DNA of 5,032 nucleotides from Aquificota bacterium (GTDB taxonomy: Bacteria > Thermosulfidibacterota > Thermosulfidibacteria > Thermosulfidibacterales > Thermosulfidibacteraceae), in NCBI GenBank assembly GCA_015494645.1, contig WGAU01000160.1, positions 1-5,032 of the forward strand, in the 5' to 3' direction. A program made the translations under genes and the position numbers. This document shows positions 1 through 5,032 of the stretch, one piece after another. Positions within the stretch are counted from its first letter, which is position 1. The number at the start of each line of letters is the position of its first letter. Below the pieces are notes generated by a model. It ran no database searches and was not told where the DNA came from. It saw nothing but the letters and a program-made list of their open reading frames with translations.

Positions 1-901
1 CAAGAGCCCTGTCAAAAAGCTCTACTGCCCTTTCAAATTGGGCCTTTTGCATCATGGCCAGTCCTTTTACGAAGCATGCCCCTGGGTGCTTGGGTTCCTT
101 TTCCAGCACTCTGTCAAAGCACTCTATGGCCTCGTCAAGTCTGCCAGCGTCTGCAAGGACTATACCGGTGTTAATGTAGGCCATGTCTTCTCTCTGTTGG
201 ATCTTGAGCTGTAGTTCAAAGTAGGTTCTTTTGATGTGTTCGAGTACATCTTCCCAAACGGGAAACAGATGGCCTGGTAGGAATGCTTTGGGTTCAAGCT
301 TCATGAAGTATCTTACACACATTGCCAGTTCTTCAAGTCTGCCTCCCTGAGGATCTGCATCGGGTAAAAGAGCCCATTCTCCCATCATGGGAAAGAGGAC
401 ATCTGAGGAAAAGAGTATCTTTCTCTCAGGATCAAACACGCAAATGGTGCCAGGGGTGTGACCAGGGGTGTAAAGCACTCTGAGGTTAAAGTTTTCGGTA
501 GTTATATTCTCGTTTCCTTTTAGGGGTCTCAGGAGATGGCCTTTTCCTATCTCTTCAAAAAAATCTTTGAGGGTTTTCTGCCTAATTACGCCTTCAAGTT
601 CTGCTTCATGTATGTATATCTCTGGATCAAATTCGCTGAGTATGACAAACAAGCCCGATATATGGTCTGGATGAGCATGGGTGAGGATGACCCTTTCTAT
701 TTTGCCATGGAGGTATCTTTCTCTGTACTCAAAAAGGATTTCTGAAGAGTTTCCAGTGTCAATGAGGGTTCTGCCCTGATCCAATATGTAAACGTTGGAG
801 CTAAGATGGCCTCTGCCGTAAAAGAGCATGTCTATTCCATCCAAATCGGAGCAAAAATCTCCAAGTCTGAAGAACACTTCGTTGGTTTTGTAGGGGTTCA
901 T
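1..901 (-). CDS. Metallo-beta-lactamase-fold hydrolase with C-terminal TPR repeats (3' end outside window)
   Basis: The frame is open from the ATG at 901-899 to the left edge, giving 300 residues and no stop. Residues about 30-215 show the metallo-beta-lactamase fold: TLIDTGN at 45-51, the metal site H75-x-H77-x-D79-H80 (THAHPDH), H148 in PGHTPG, D167 in SSD and H211 in PGH. These are all the ligands expected for a two-metal site, so the enzyme is probably active. From residue 239 a 34-residue TPR begins (G246, A258, F262, P270), and a second starts at 273 (G280, A292, F296, A299) and is cut by the window edge; more may follow. The family includes glyoxalase II-like thioesterases and other hydrolases, and the substrate cannot be told from these motifs. 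TPRs normally bind proteins, so the fusion may hold the hydrolase on a partner. The start overlaps the stop of the 108-residue gene upstream (ATGA), with GGAGGG nine bases before the ATG. The fold is secure; the function is unknown. Confidence 0.9.
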   Translation of the reverse strand, partial: MNPYKTNEVFFRLGDFCSDLDGIDMLFYGRGHLSSNVYILDQGRTLIDTGNSSEILFEYRERYLHGKIERVILTHAHPDHISGLFVILSEFDPEIYIHEAELEGVIRQKTLKDFFEEIGKGHLLRPLKGNENITTENFNLRVLYTPGHTPGTICVFDPERKILFSSDVLFPMMGEWALLPDADPQGGRLEELAMCVRYFMKLEPKAFLPGHLFPVWEDVLEHIKRTYFELQLKIQQREDMAYINTGIVLADAGRLDEAIECFDRVLEKEPKHPGACFVKGLAMMQKAQFERAVELFDRAL

Positions 902-1224
902 TTTGTGTGACCCTCCATCTCAAGTAGCTTCATGAGTCCTTCTGTCCATTCCTTAGCCGTTTTTTCAGACTTCCATGAGACCACCAGTGATCCAGGTTCT
1001 TCTCCACAGTCGGAATAGCTCATTCTTGTTCGAGGGCCTTCTGAAGGCATTCCCAATAAGGAGCAAAGCTTTTTTATGAATTCTTTTGCTGCGACGGTGG
1101 GGGGAACGATTTCGCAGAGCAGGTTCCCGTTGTATGCGGTGATGGAAACCTGGTGGGGTATCCTTTCGTGTTCAAAAAGCACCGTTATGTATGTAGCGTT
1201 TTCGGTTTCCTTAACTTTCATCAT
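898..1224 (-). CDS. Small protein of unknown function (108 aa) between trmI and the hydrolase-TPR gene
   Basis: I do not recognise this family. The protein is soluble-looking and probably alpha/beta: strand-like stretches at about 11-18 (TYITVLFE), 25-30 and 35-40, a helix at about 44-58, another strand near 79-84 (SLVVSW) and a C-terminal helix at about 87-103. There is no signal peptide or membrane segment. Three cysteines (37, 54, 73) are scattered and form no metal motif. Two ATGs stand in tandem. The first (1224-1222) is preferred because AAGGAG at 1233-1238 lies eight bases upstream. The gene begins two bases after the trmI stop, and its TGA overlaps the ATG of the hydrolase. The setting, the good ribosome site and the tight junctions argue that it is a real gene, and an opposite-strand frame over the same bases has no comparable support. 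A partner role to the hydrolase or to TrmI is possible but only inferred from position. Confidence 0.8.
   Translation of the reverse strand: MMKVKETENATYITVLFEHERIPHQVSITAYNGNLLCEIVPPTVAAKEFIKKLCSLLGMPSEGPRTRMSYSDCGEEPGSLVVSWKSEKTAKEWTEGLMKLLEMEGHTK
911..916 (-). promoter_or_regulatory. Shine-Dalgarno of the hydrolase-TPR gene
   Basis: GGAGGG on the minus strand ends nine bases before the ATG at 901-899 and lies inside the last codons of the upstream gene. It fixes the start of the hydrolase at the ATGA overlap and suggests that translation is coupled across the junction. Confidence 0.7.
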
Positions 1225-1226
1225 AG

Positions 1227-1988
1227 CTATTTCTCCTTCTTTCTTGCGAAAAGTAGATAGCCAGTGTGAGCGTTCATGAGATCATCAGGACGAAGCCTTT
1301 CCGGGTTGGTTTTGTAGCGCCTTAATAGGATTTCTACCAGCTCTGTTACCACAAACCCCCCTTCGTTGAGCTTTCTCAGGAGAGAGGATGCTTGATTTGC
1401 TGTGGGAAGAAGAAATCCAACGGGGGCACCTGGTTTTAGGCTCTCCCATACGCTGTCCACAAGTTCTTCGGGGACCTTTACATCTATAAAGATAGCGTCG
1501 ACTTCTTTTTCATCAAAGCCTTCTCTTGCGTCTTTTAGCTTAAGCACAACATAGTCTTCAACTCCTGCTCTTTTTAGGTTTTCCATAGCGAGCTTCTGGA
1601 ATTCCTCCCTTTTCTCATAGGAATAAACCCTGCCGAAGGGTTTTACTGCAAAGGCAAAGGCGGTTGCCAGAGATCCAGAGCCTGTTCCACATTCAATCAC
1701 CCTTGATCCTGAAGTTATGCCCAGCCTCAGGATTATGTAGCCTATGTCTTTGGGATAGATGATTTGGGTTTGTCTCTTTATCCTTTTGATGAAGTCGTAT
1801 ATGGTGGGTCTGACAACTGCGAAGCTTCCTTTGGTGGTGTAGACGGTGATCCCGTACTCTTTTCCTATTAGTTCTTGAAGGTTAATATTACCTTTGTGGG
1901 TTCCAAAGATTTTGTTTTCATCAACTTGCAGCAGGAACTCTTTCCCCTCTTCCGATACTAACAGGACAAAGTCGCCTTTTCTTATCAT
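1227..1988 (-). CDS. trmI: tRNA (adenine-N1)-methyltransferase TrmI (m1A58)
   Basis: TrmI transfers a methyl group from S-adenosylmethionine to N1 of adenine 58 in the tRNA T-loop, a modification that stabilises tRNA in thermophiles; the enzyme acts as a cytoplasmic tetramer. The 253 residues match the usual bacterial and archaeal length. Residues 1-55 form the small N-terminal beta domain. After it come RPTIYDF (60-66) and the family signature [11 protein letters not shown] (74-84) with conserved Tyr78. The Rossmann methyltransferase domain follows: motif I ECGTGSG (99-105) for SAM, acidic E125 after strand 2, D153, and motif IV with D169 in IFIDV, the position of the catalytic aspartate. 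PTANQ (195-199), RRYK (223-226), RPDD (233-236) and HTGYL (241-245) complete the family pattern. The ATG at 1988-1986 has no evident Shine-Dalgarno, so translation may start on a short or nearly leaderless message. It is the first gene of the leftward cluster and divergent from bioD. Confidence 0.95.
   Translation of the reverse strand: MIRKGDFVLLVSEEGKEFLLQVDENKIFGTHKGNINLQELIGKEYGITVYTTKGSFAVVRPTIYDFIKRIKRQTQIIYPKDIGYIILRLGITSGSRVIECGTGSGSLATAFAFAVKPFGRVYSYEKREEFQKLAMENLKRAGVEDYVVLKLKDAREGFDEKEVDAIFIDVKVPEELVDSVWESLKPGAPVGFLLPTANQASSLLRKLNEGGFVVTELVEILLRRYKTNPERLRPDDLMNAHTGYLLFARKKEK
1233..1238 (-). promoter_or_regulatory. Shine-Dalgarno of the 108-aa gene
   Basis: AAGGAG on the minus strand sits within the last codons of trmI, eight bases from the first of two tandem ATGs (1224-1222) and eleven from the second. 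The spacing favours the first ATG as the start. Confidence 0.65.
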
Positions 1989-2035
1989 GGTGCTATTTGT
2001 ATTATGTAAGGTAGCGTAATATCAAGGGGGAAAGA
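1989..2035. promoter_or_regulatory. Divergent promoter region between trmI and bioD
   Basis: These 47 bases must hold the start signals of at least the 5' genes of both clusters, unless transcription enters from inside a coding region. Rightward, TATTAT (2000-2005) is a near-consensus -10 element, but the bases at the -35 distance (about 1977-1982, TTTTCT) match poorly. Leftward, CATAAT (2006-2001) overlaps the same AT-rich core, and TTGATA (2025-2020) resembles a -35 box but is only 13 bases away, too close for normal spacing. A 5-bp inverted repeat, TATTA (2000-2004) and TAATA (2017-2021), could be an operator or chance. The placement of the region is secure; the individual boxes are weak. 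Confidence 0.35.
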
Positions 2036-2701
2036 ATGGGAAAGGCCTTTTTGGTGACTGGGACAGACACAGGGGTTGGGAAAACCTTTGTGGCCTGTGG
2101 ATTGTTAAGGGCTTTTAGGGAGATGGGAGTATCGGCGGCTCCTTTCAAACCTGTGGAGACAGGATGTCCTGAGTATCCCATGGATGGCAGCCTTTTGAAG
2201 GAGGCTGCTGGATTGGATGTTGATGACTCTGATATTGTGCCGTTTCTCTTTTCCGAACCCCTTGCTCCTGCAGTAGCTGAGGAGTTGGAAGGAAAGAAGA
2301 TAGATTTAGAAGTTCTTGGGCGGACTCTGAAGAGGTTGCGGAACAGTTATGAGGTGGTGGTTGTGGAGGGTGCAGGGGGACTACTCGTGCCCGTGAAGGG
2401 AAGGGTAACCTATGCTGATCTAGCGGTCATGTGGGACCTTCCTGTTCTGGTGGTAGCGAGGAGTAAACTTGGAACAATAAACCATACCCTTTTGACGATT
2501 AGGGTGGCCAGAGCCTATGGTTTGAAGGTGCTTGCGGTGGTGTTGAACGGATATGAGGGTACTGACGCTGCCGAGAGAACCAATCCTCGTATCATAAGAG
2601 AGCTGGGGGATTGCGAGGTGTTTTTGGTTGGAAGACATGATGAACCGCCGGTTTTGAAGGAGATTGCGGGGTTTTTGCATGAGAATCTGGCAGGTAGCTA
2701 A
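2036..2701 (+). CDS. bioD: Dethiobiotin synthetase (ATP-dependent dethiobiotin synthetase BioD)
   Basis: BioD closes the ureido ring of dethiobiotin from 7,8-diaminopelargonate, CO2 and ATP, the penultimate step of biotin synthesis, in the cytoplasm as a homodimer. The 221 residues are the normal length. Visible motifs are the P-loop GTDTGVGKT (9-17) with K16 and T17, KPVETG (38-43) with the substrate-carboxylating Lys38, an acidic residue near 50 for Mg2+, [10 protein letters not shown] (110-119) with E111, SKLGTINHT (143-151), and N171 and N183 in the nucleobase-binding end. In the usual SPHLAA-type segment the histidine is missing (LAPAVAEE, 76-83), a variant within the family as far as I recall. 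The ATG follows AAGGGGG (2024-2030) by five bases. No other biotin gene is in the window; the next two genes look like export-switch proteins, so co-transcription is positional, not an obvious pathway link. Confidence 0.95.
   Translation: MGKAFLVTGTDTGVGKTFVACGLLRAFREMGVSAAPFKPVETGCPEYPMDGSLLKEAAGLDVDDSDIVPFLFSEPLAPAVAEELEGKKIDLEVLGRTLKRLRNSYEVVVVEGAGGLLVPVKGRVTYADLAVMWDLPVLVVARSKLGTINHTLLTIRVARAYGLKVLAVVLNGYEGTDAAERTNPRIIRELGDCEVFLVGRHDEPPVLKEIAGFLHENLAGS
2666..2671 (+). promoter_or_regulatory. Weak ribosome site deciding the start of the FliK-like gene
   Basis: The G-run at 2668-2671 (within GCGGGG) lies seven bases before the ATG at 2679. The stronger AAGGAG at 2657-2662 is 16 bases from that ATG and only one base from the alternative TTG at 2664, so it is badly placed for either. 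The ATG is therefore the preferred start, probably helped by ribosomes finishing bioD, which stops 23 bases further on. Confidence 0.4.
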
Positions 2702-3467
2702 GCCAGAACAGGTAAAAGAGCTTGTTAGGGTAGGGGCGTTGGTCAAGGGTAAGGTTCTTTCCGTTGAAGGGGATAGAGTGATTATAGATTTCGGAGAGTT
2801 CGTGGGAGAGGGCGCGTGGGAAGCAACTCAGCCTTTGCCCAAAGAAGGTGATGTCATACTGGTTAGAATAATGGGAGAGGAGATACCCATCCCGTTGAGG
2901 TTCGTAAAAAAGCTTAAGGTAGTGGAGAAAGAAGTAGTGGCGGAGAAGCTTCCCCTTGTTGAGGTTAAGACCAAGGAGTTTGATCAGGAGGCCAAGAAGG
3001 AACTTGCGGGGCTAATAAAGCTAGCCACCAAGGTGGCGGAAGAGGCTGTCAAGCACGAAGGGTCAAGGGAACCACATACATTGCCCAAGGGAGAAGGGGG
3101 TCCAATCTTCTTTGCCATTCCTTTTGTAGTTGAAGATAAACTTTACAACACCTACATTGCAGTTGATGCTGAGGAGGAGCCCTCTTCTGACGGTTTATAT
3201 TACATAAAGCTGTTTTTAGAGCTTCCAGAGGGTTCTCCTTTGAGGATAGATATGAGCTACGCTCCATCTGCGGGTAAAAGACTCGTAGTGGCATTTATAA
3301 CCTCCTCCAAGGATGATCGGTTGCTCTTTGAGGGAACCAAAAAAGAGCTGGAGGAAAAATTGAAGGCCTATGGTTTTTTGCCGGTGATCTCCGTAGTGGA
3401 TAATCCTTCTCTGCTTAAAAAAGAACTTCTTCTCAGTAGATCCTCTGTGTTGGAGAGGAGAGCGTGA
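2679..3467 (+). CDS. FliK-like protein with hook-length-control C-terminal domain
   Basis: The 262-residue soluble protein has no signal peptide or membrane segment. Residues about 17-80 look like a small beta-barrel ([14 protein letters not shown], then a Gly-rich turn and [10 protein letters not shown] at 56-65), like the N-terminal part of several FliK-related proteins. Residues 80-130 are Lys/Glu-rich and probably helical. The C-terminal half fits the FliK hook-length domain: an IPF strand (147-149), then [14 protein letters not shown] (179-192), RLVVAFIT (201-208), a helix [16 protein letters not shown] (221-236) and a final strand ISVVDN (237-242), the strand-strand-helix-strand order and the 'LEL.P.G.L.I' signature of that domain. 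FliK contacts the FlhB cytoplasmic domain to switch export from hook to filament subunits, and the very next gene is a FlhB-C homologue, which supports the call. It resembles the Bacillus YlqG arrangement more than full-length FliK. A TTG at 2664 would add five residues; the ATG is preferred. It overlaps bioD by 23 nt. Confidence 0.65.
   Translation: MRIWQVAKPEQVKELVRVGALVKGKVLSVEGDRVIIDFGEFVGEGAWEATQPLPKEGDVILVRIMGEEIPIPLRFVKKLKVVEKEVVAEKLPLVEVKTKEFDQEAKKELAGLIKLATKVAEEAVKHEGSREPHTLPKGEGGPIFFAIPFVVEDKLYNTYIAVDAEEEPSSDGLYYIKLFLELPEGSPLRIDMSYAPSAGKRLVVAFITSSKDDRLLFEGTKKELEEKLKAYGFLPVISVVDNPSLLKKELLLSRSSVLERRA
3452..3460 (+). promoter_or_regulatory. Shine-Dalgarno supporting the GTG start of the FlhB-like gene
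   Basis: GGAGAGGAG carries two overlapping GGAG-type cores. The first (3452-3455) ends eight bases before the GTG at 3464, an ideal distance; the second ends three bases before it. The GTG overlaps the TGA of the FliK-like gene (GTGA), so this site makes GTG the start and implies coupled translation. Confidence 0.7.
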
Positions 3468-3709
3468 AGAAGGCAGTTGCCCTTAGATACAATCAGGAAA
3501 GGGACAACGCTCCAAGGGTGGTGGCTAAAGGAGCAGGGGTGTTAGCTGACAAGATTATAGAAATCGCTAAAAGACACGGGGTTCCCGTAGAAGAAAACAC
3601 TCCCTTGGCTGATGCTCTTTTTAGAGTGGAGCTTAATAAAGAAATTCCACCAGAGCTTTACCTTGCCGTGGCAGAAGTGCTTGCCTTTGTGTATTCCAAA
3701 AGGCGGTAG
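3464..3709 (+). CDS. Stand-alone FlhB C-terminal-domain homologue (FlhX/YlqH type)
   Basis: This 81-residue protein matches the cytoplasmic domain of FlhB/YscU/EscU-family export-switch proteins from just after the autocleavage site: [20 protein letters not shown] (4-23), then the helix with [25 protein letters not shown] (28-52), EIPPELY (60-66) and the terminal helix [10 protein letters not shown] (68-77). Full-length FlhB has four membrane helices and an NPTH motif before this segment. Both are absent, so the protein is soluble and cannot self-cleave; it resembles the C-terminal fragment left after FlhB cleavage. Similar small proteins are FlhX of Helicobacter, reported to substitute for the cleaved FlhB fragment, and YlqH of Bacillus. 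It may dock on the export gate or compete for FliK. The GTG start overlaps the preceding stop, and the GGAGAGGAG ribosome site agrees. The last 52 bp run antisense to the end of the transglycosylase gene. It is not a broken flhB: it has its own ribosome site and ends normally. Confidence 0.9.
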   Translation: MKKAVALRYNQERDNAPRVVAKGAGVLADKIIEIAKRHGVPVEENTPLADALFRVELNKEIPPELYLAVAEVLAFVYSKRR

Positions 3710-5032
3710 ATATAGTAGTTAACCAGCACCTTCTTTACATAATTTCTTGTTTCAGAGTATGGGTAGAATTCTGCAAAGTCCGCGGCATCTTCAACCCACG
3801 TGTTCCTTTTAATCCAGCGGGAGACCCTTCCAGGACCCGAGTTGTAAGCGGCTATAGCTAAAAAATCAGGAAATTTCTCTTTTAGCAATGATAGGTACCA
3901 CGAGCCGTATTTTATTGAGAAGAACGGTACAAAGAATTTTTGCACTTCGTATCTTTCCTCAAGCTTGCTTTCGGTGATCCAACGGGCGGTTGATGGGATG
4001 ATCTGCATGAGACCCATGGCGTAGGATCTTGAAAGAGCAAATCTATCAAAGAGGCTTTCCTGTCTCATTACGGCATATATAAGATCTTCATCTACCTGGT
4101 AGGCTATGGAAGCGAGTTTTACGTAAGTTCTGTAGGGTTTGAGGTAGCTGTATGTTAACCTTTCTTGGGGGCTTATCCCTTTGTCCACATAGAGTAACTT
4201 TATGCCGTAGCTTGGATTGGGAAGGAGCGGAACTACCTGGAACCATAGGGGATTTTCTTGCATACATTCCTTTAGTGCTTCCAGTGATATGCGGTCCAGA
4301 CCAAATTTTTGTAAAGCAAAGGCCTCTTCGCATCCGTTCAGGGAAACGGTTTCGTTCTCCACTGGGATTCTCTCCTTCTTTTTGGATAAAATCCTGTACA
4401 GTACACCGTAAAAGTTGGTGATGGGAAGTTTTTTTAGGGCTTTTTCTTCTTCCGAGAAGTTTAGATTTAGCTTTCTTTTAATTTTCCACTTCCAGAACAT
4501 GCCAAATCCATCTTCCATGGGTTCAAGTACAGCGAGGCTGTAGGAGTACATCCCCAGCCTGTAGTAGGCTAAGGCAAGGAGCCTTCTCGCCCATGGTTTT
4601 TCTTCAAGCTCGGGGAAGTCTTTTAGCAAGCCAAAAAAATGTTTGAACTGCTGCCTGTAGAAGGAAAAATTGAGTGCTTTGTACAGGATATAATCTTTGA
4701 ATTCTGGATTATTCTCAATCAGACTGGCTATTTTCTCTGGGTCTGTTTCTTTTACTTGGGGCTTTTCCTGAGGCTTTGTTTCAATCTCAAGATCAACCCT
4801 GAGGCTTGAAAGGAGAAAGGGAGCAATGGAAAGTATTTTTTCCTCTTTGGTGTTGTTGAATAGCTCAAGGGCCTTTTGGATCTTTCCATGAGATATAAGA
4901 CAATGGGCTGCTAAAGGGATGAGGTTTGTGTCTCTTTTTGCTTCGTAAATGGAAAGGGCACAAAGCCTCAGGATGCTCAGCCTTTCTGCCTTGGTGAGGC
5001 TATGCGCCTCTATCTCTGAGACAGTTACGATG
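3658..5032 (-). CDS. Slt70-type soluble lytic murein transglycosylase (5' end outside window)
   Basis: The frame is open from the right edge to the TAA at 3660-3658, giving 457 visible residues and no in-frame ATG upstream of a weak TTG at 4629, so the true start lies beyond 5032. The enzyme cleaves the MurNAc-GlcNAc bond of peptidoglycan with 1,6-anhydro ring formation, in the periplasm; its export signal would be in the missing part. Visible residues 1 to about 290 are almost all helical, in keeping with the TPR-like superhelix of Slt70. The C-terminal SLT domain carries the catalytic Glu325 (codon 4059-4057) in [21 protein letters not shown] (338-349) with the GLMQ motif, [13 protein letters not shown] (394-406) and [12 protein letters not shown] near the end. 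All signature residues are present. Slt70 proteins are usually about 600-650 residues, so roughly 150 N-terminal residues would be missing. The last 16 residues are encoded antisense to the FlhB-like gene and are probably an unconserved tail. Confidence 0.93.
   Translation of the reverse strand, partial: IVTVSEIEAHSLTKAERLSILRLCALSIYEAKRDTNLIPLAAHCLISHGKIQKALELFNNTKEEKILSIAPFLLSSLRVDLEIETKPQEKPQVKETDPEKIASLIENNPEFKDYILYKALNFSFYRQQFKHFFGLLKDFPELEEKPWARRLLALAYYRLGMYSYSLAVLEPMEDGFGMFWKWKIKRKLNLNFSEEEKALKKLPITNFYGVLYRILSKKKERIPVENETVSLNGCEEAFALQKFGLDRISLEALKECMQENPLWFQVVPLLPNPSYGIKLLYVDKGISPQERLTYSYLKPYRTYVKLASIAYQVDEDLIYAVMRQESLFDRFALSRSYAMGLMQIIPSTARWITESKLEERYEVQKFFVPFFSIKYGSWYLSLLKEKFPDFLAIAAYNSGPGRVSRWIKRNTWVEDAADFAEFYPYSETRNYVKKVLVNYYIYRLLEYTKASTSATAR

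Noticed and set aside
536..745. Rightward open frame of 69 codons
   Set aside because: It lies entirely antisense to the hydrolase domain that carries the HxHxDH motif, has no family features and no good ribosome site.
1076..1279. Rightward open frame of 67 codons
   Set aside because: It is antisense to the 108-aa gene and the end of trmI; its composition looks like a shadow frame with no recognisable domain.
2150..2163. Hairpin CCTGT-GGAG-ACAGG inside bioD
   Set aside because: The stem is only five pairs, sits in the codons of the conserved KPVETG motif and has no following T-run, so it is not a terminator.
2664..2666. TTG as the start of the FliK-like gene
   Set aside because: The nearest good Shine-Dalgarno is only one base away, and an ATG with a better-placed G-run follows at 2679.
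2420..2746. Leftward open frame of 108 codons
   Set aside because: It is antisense to bioD motifs 3' of the VEGAGG region and rich in Ser/Thr/His/Gln as expected for a shadow of a real gene.
3049..3294. Leftward open frame of 81 codons
   Set aside because: It is antisense to the FliK-like gene, with no domain and no matching ribosome site.
3684..3703. Inverted repeat CCTTT/AAAGG near the end of the FlhB-like gene as a terminator
   Set aside because: The stem is five pairs with a ten-base loop, it lies inside both coding regions and no T-run follows on either strand.
4088..4421. Three open frames on both strands within the transglycosylase gene
   Set aside because: All overlap a region of clear coding sequence for the transglycosylase and have shadow-like composition.
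4627..4629. TTG as the start of a shorter transglycosylase of 323 residues
   Set aside because: The same frame continues upstream without a stop to the window edge and encodes plausible helical sequence typical of Slt70, so the TTG is an internal leucine codon.

Overview
The window looks like chromosomal DNA of a thermophilic, flagellated Gram-negative bacterium, most likely of the Aquificales (Hydrogenobacter/Thermocrinis type). The reasons are the tight packing of genes with overlapping starts and stops, proteins rich in Lys, Glu and Val, frequent AGA/AGG arginine codons, moderate G+C (not computed), and a TrmI protein that resembles my recollection of the Aquifex homologue. The genus is an inference from sequence style, not from a search. 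I see no RNA genes, mobile elements, CRISPR arrays or long repeats, and no gene-free stretch longer than 47 bases.

Layout. Positions 1-1988 hold a leftward three-gene cluster, read trmI (tRNA m1A58 methyltransferase), then a 108-residue protein I do not recognise, then a metallo-beta-lactamase-fold hydrolase with C-terminal TPR repeats that runs off the left edge. The junctions are +2 and -4 nt and each downstream gene has a good Shine-Dalgarno sequence, so this is almost certainly one translationally coupled transcript. A 47-bp divergent intergenic region (1989-2035) separates it from a rightward cluster: bioD (dethiobiotin synthetase), a protein with a FliK-type hook-length-control C-terminal domain, and an 81-residue stand-alone homologue of the cytoplasmic C-terminal domain of FlhB. 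These also overlap one another (23 nt and 4 nt). From 3658 to the right edge a leftward gene encodes a Slt70-type lytic transglycosylase; its 5' end lies outside the window. Its 3' end overlaps the FlhB-like gene tail to tail by 52 bp.

How they fit together. The most interesting part is the FliK-like/FlhB-C-like pair. In flagellar and type III export, FliK and the FlhB cytoplasmic domain together make the switch in substrate specificity. Here both halves appear as small soluble proteins in a two-gene unit behind a biotin gene, with no other flagellar gene in the window. The nearby transglycosylase could be general cell-wall housekeeping or could open peptidoglycan for an envelope-spanning machine; the sequence does not decide. 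The trmI cluster joins RNA modification to a hydrolase of unknown substrate and an unknown small protein. Nothing here is clearly a new system. The FliK/FlhB mini-module and the hydrolase-TPR fusion with its unknown partner are the parts worth following.
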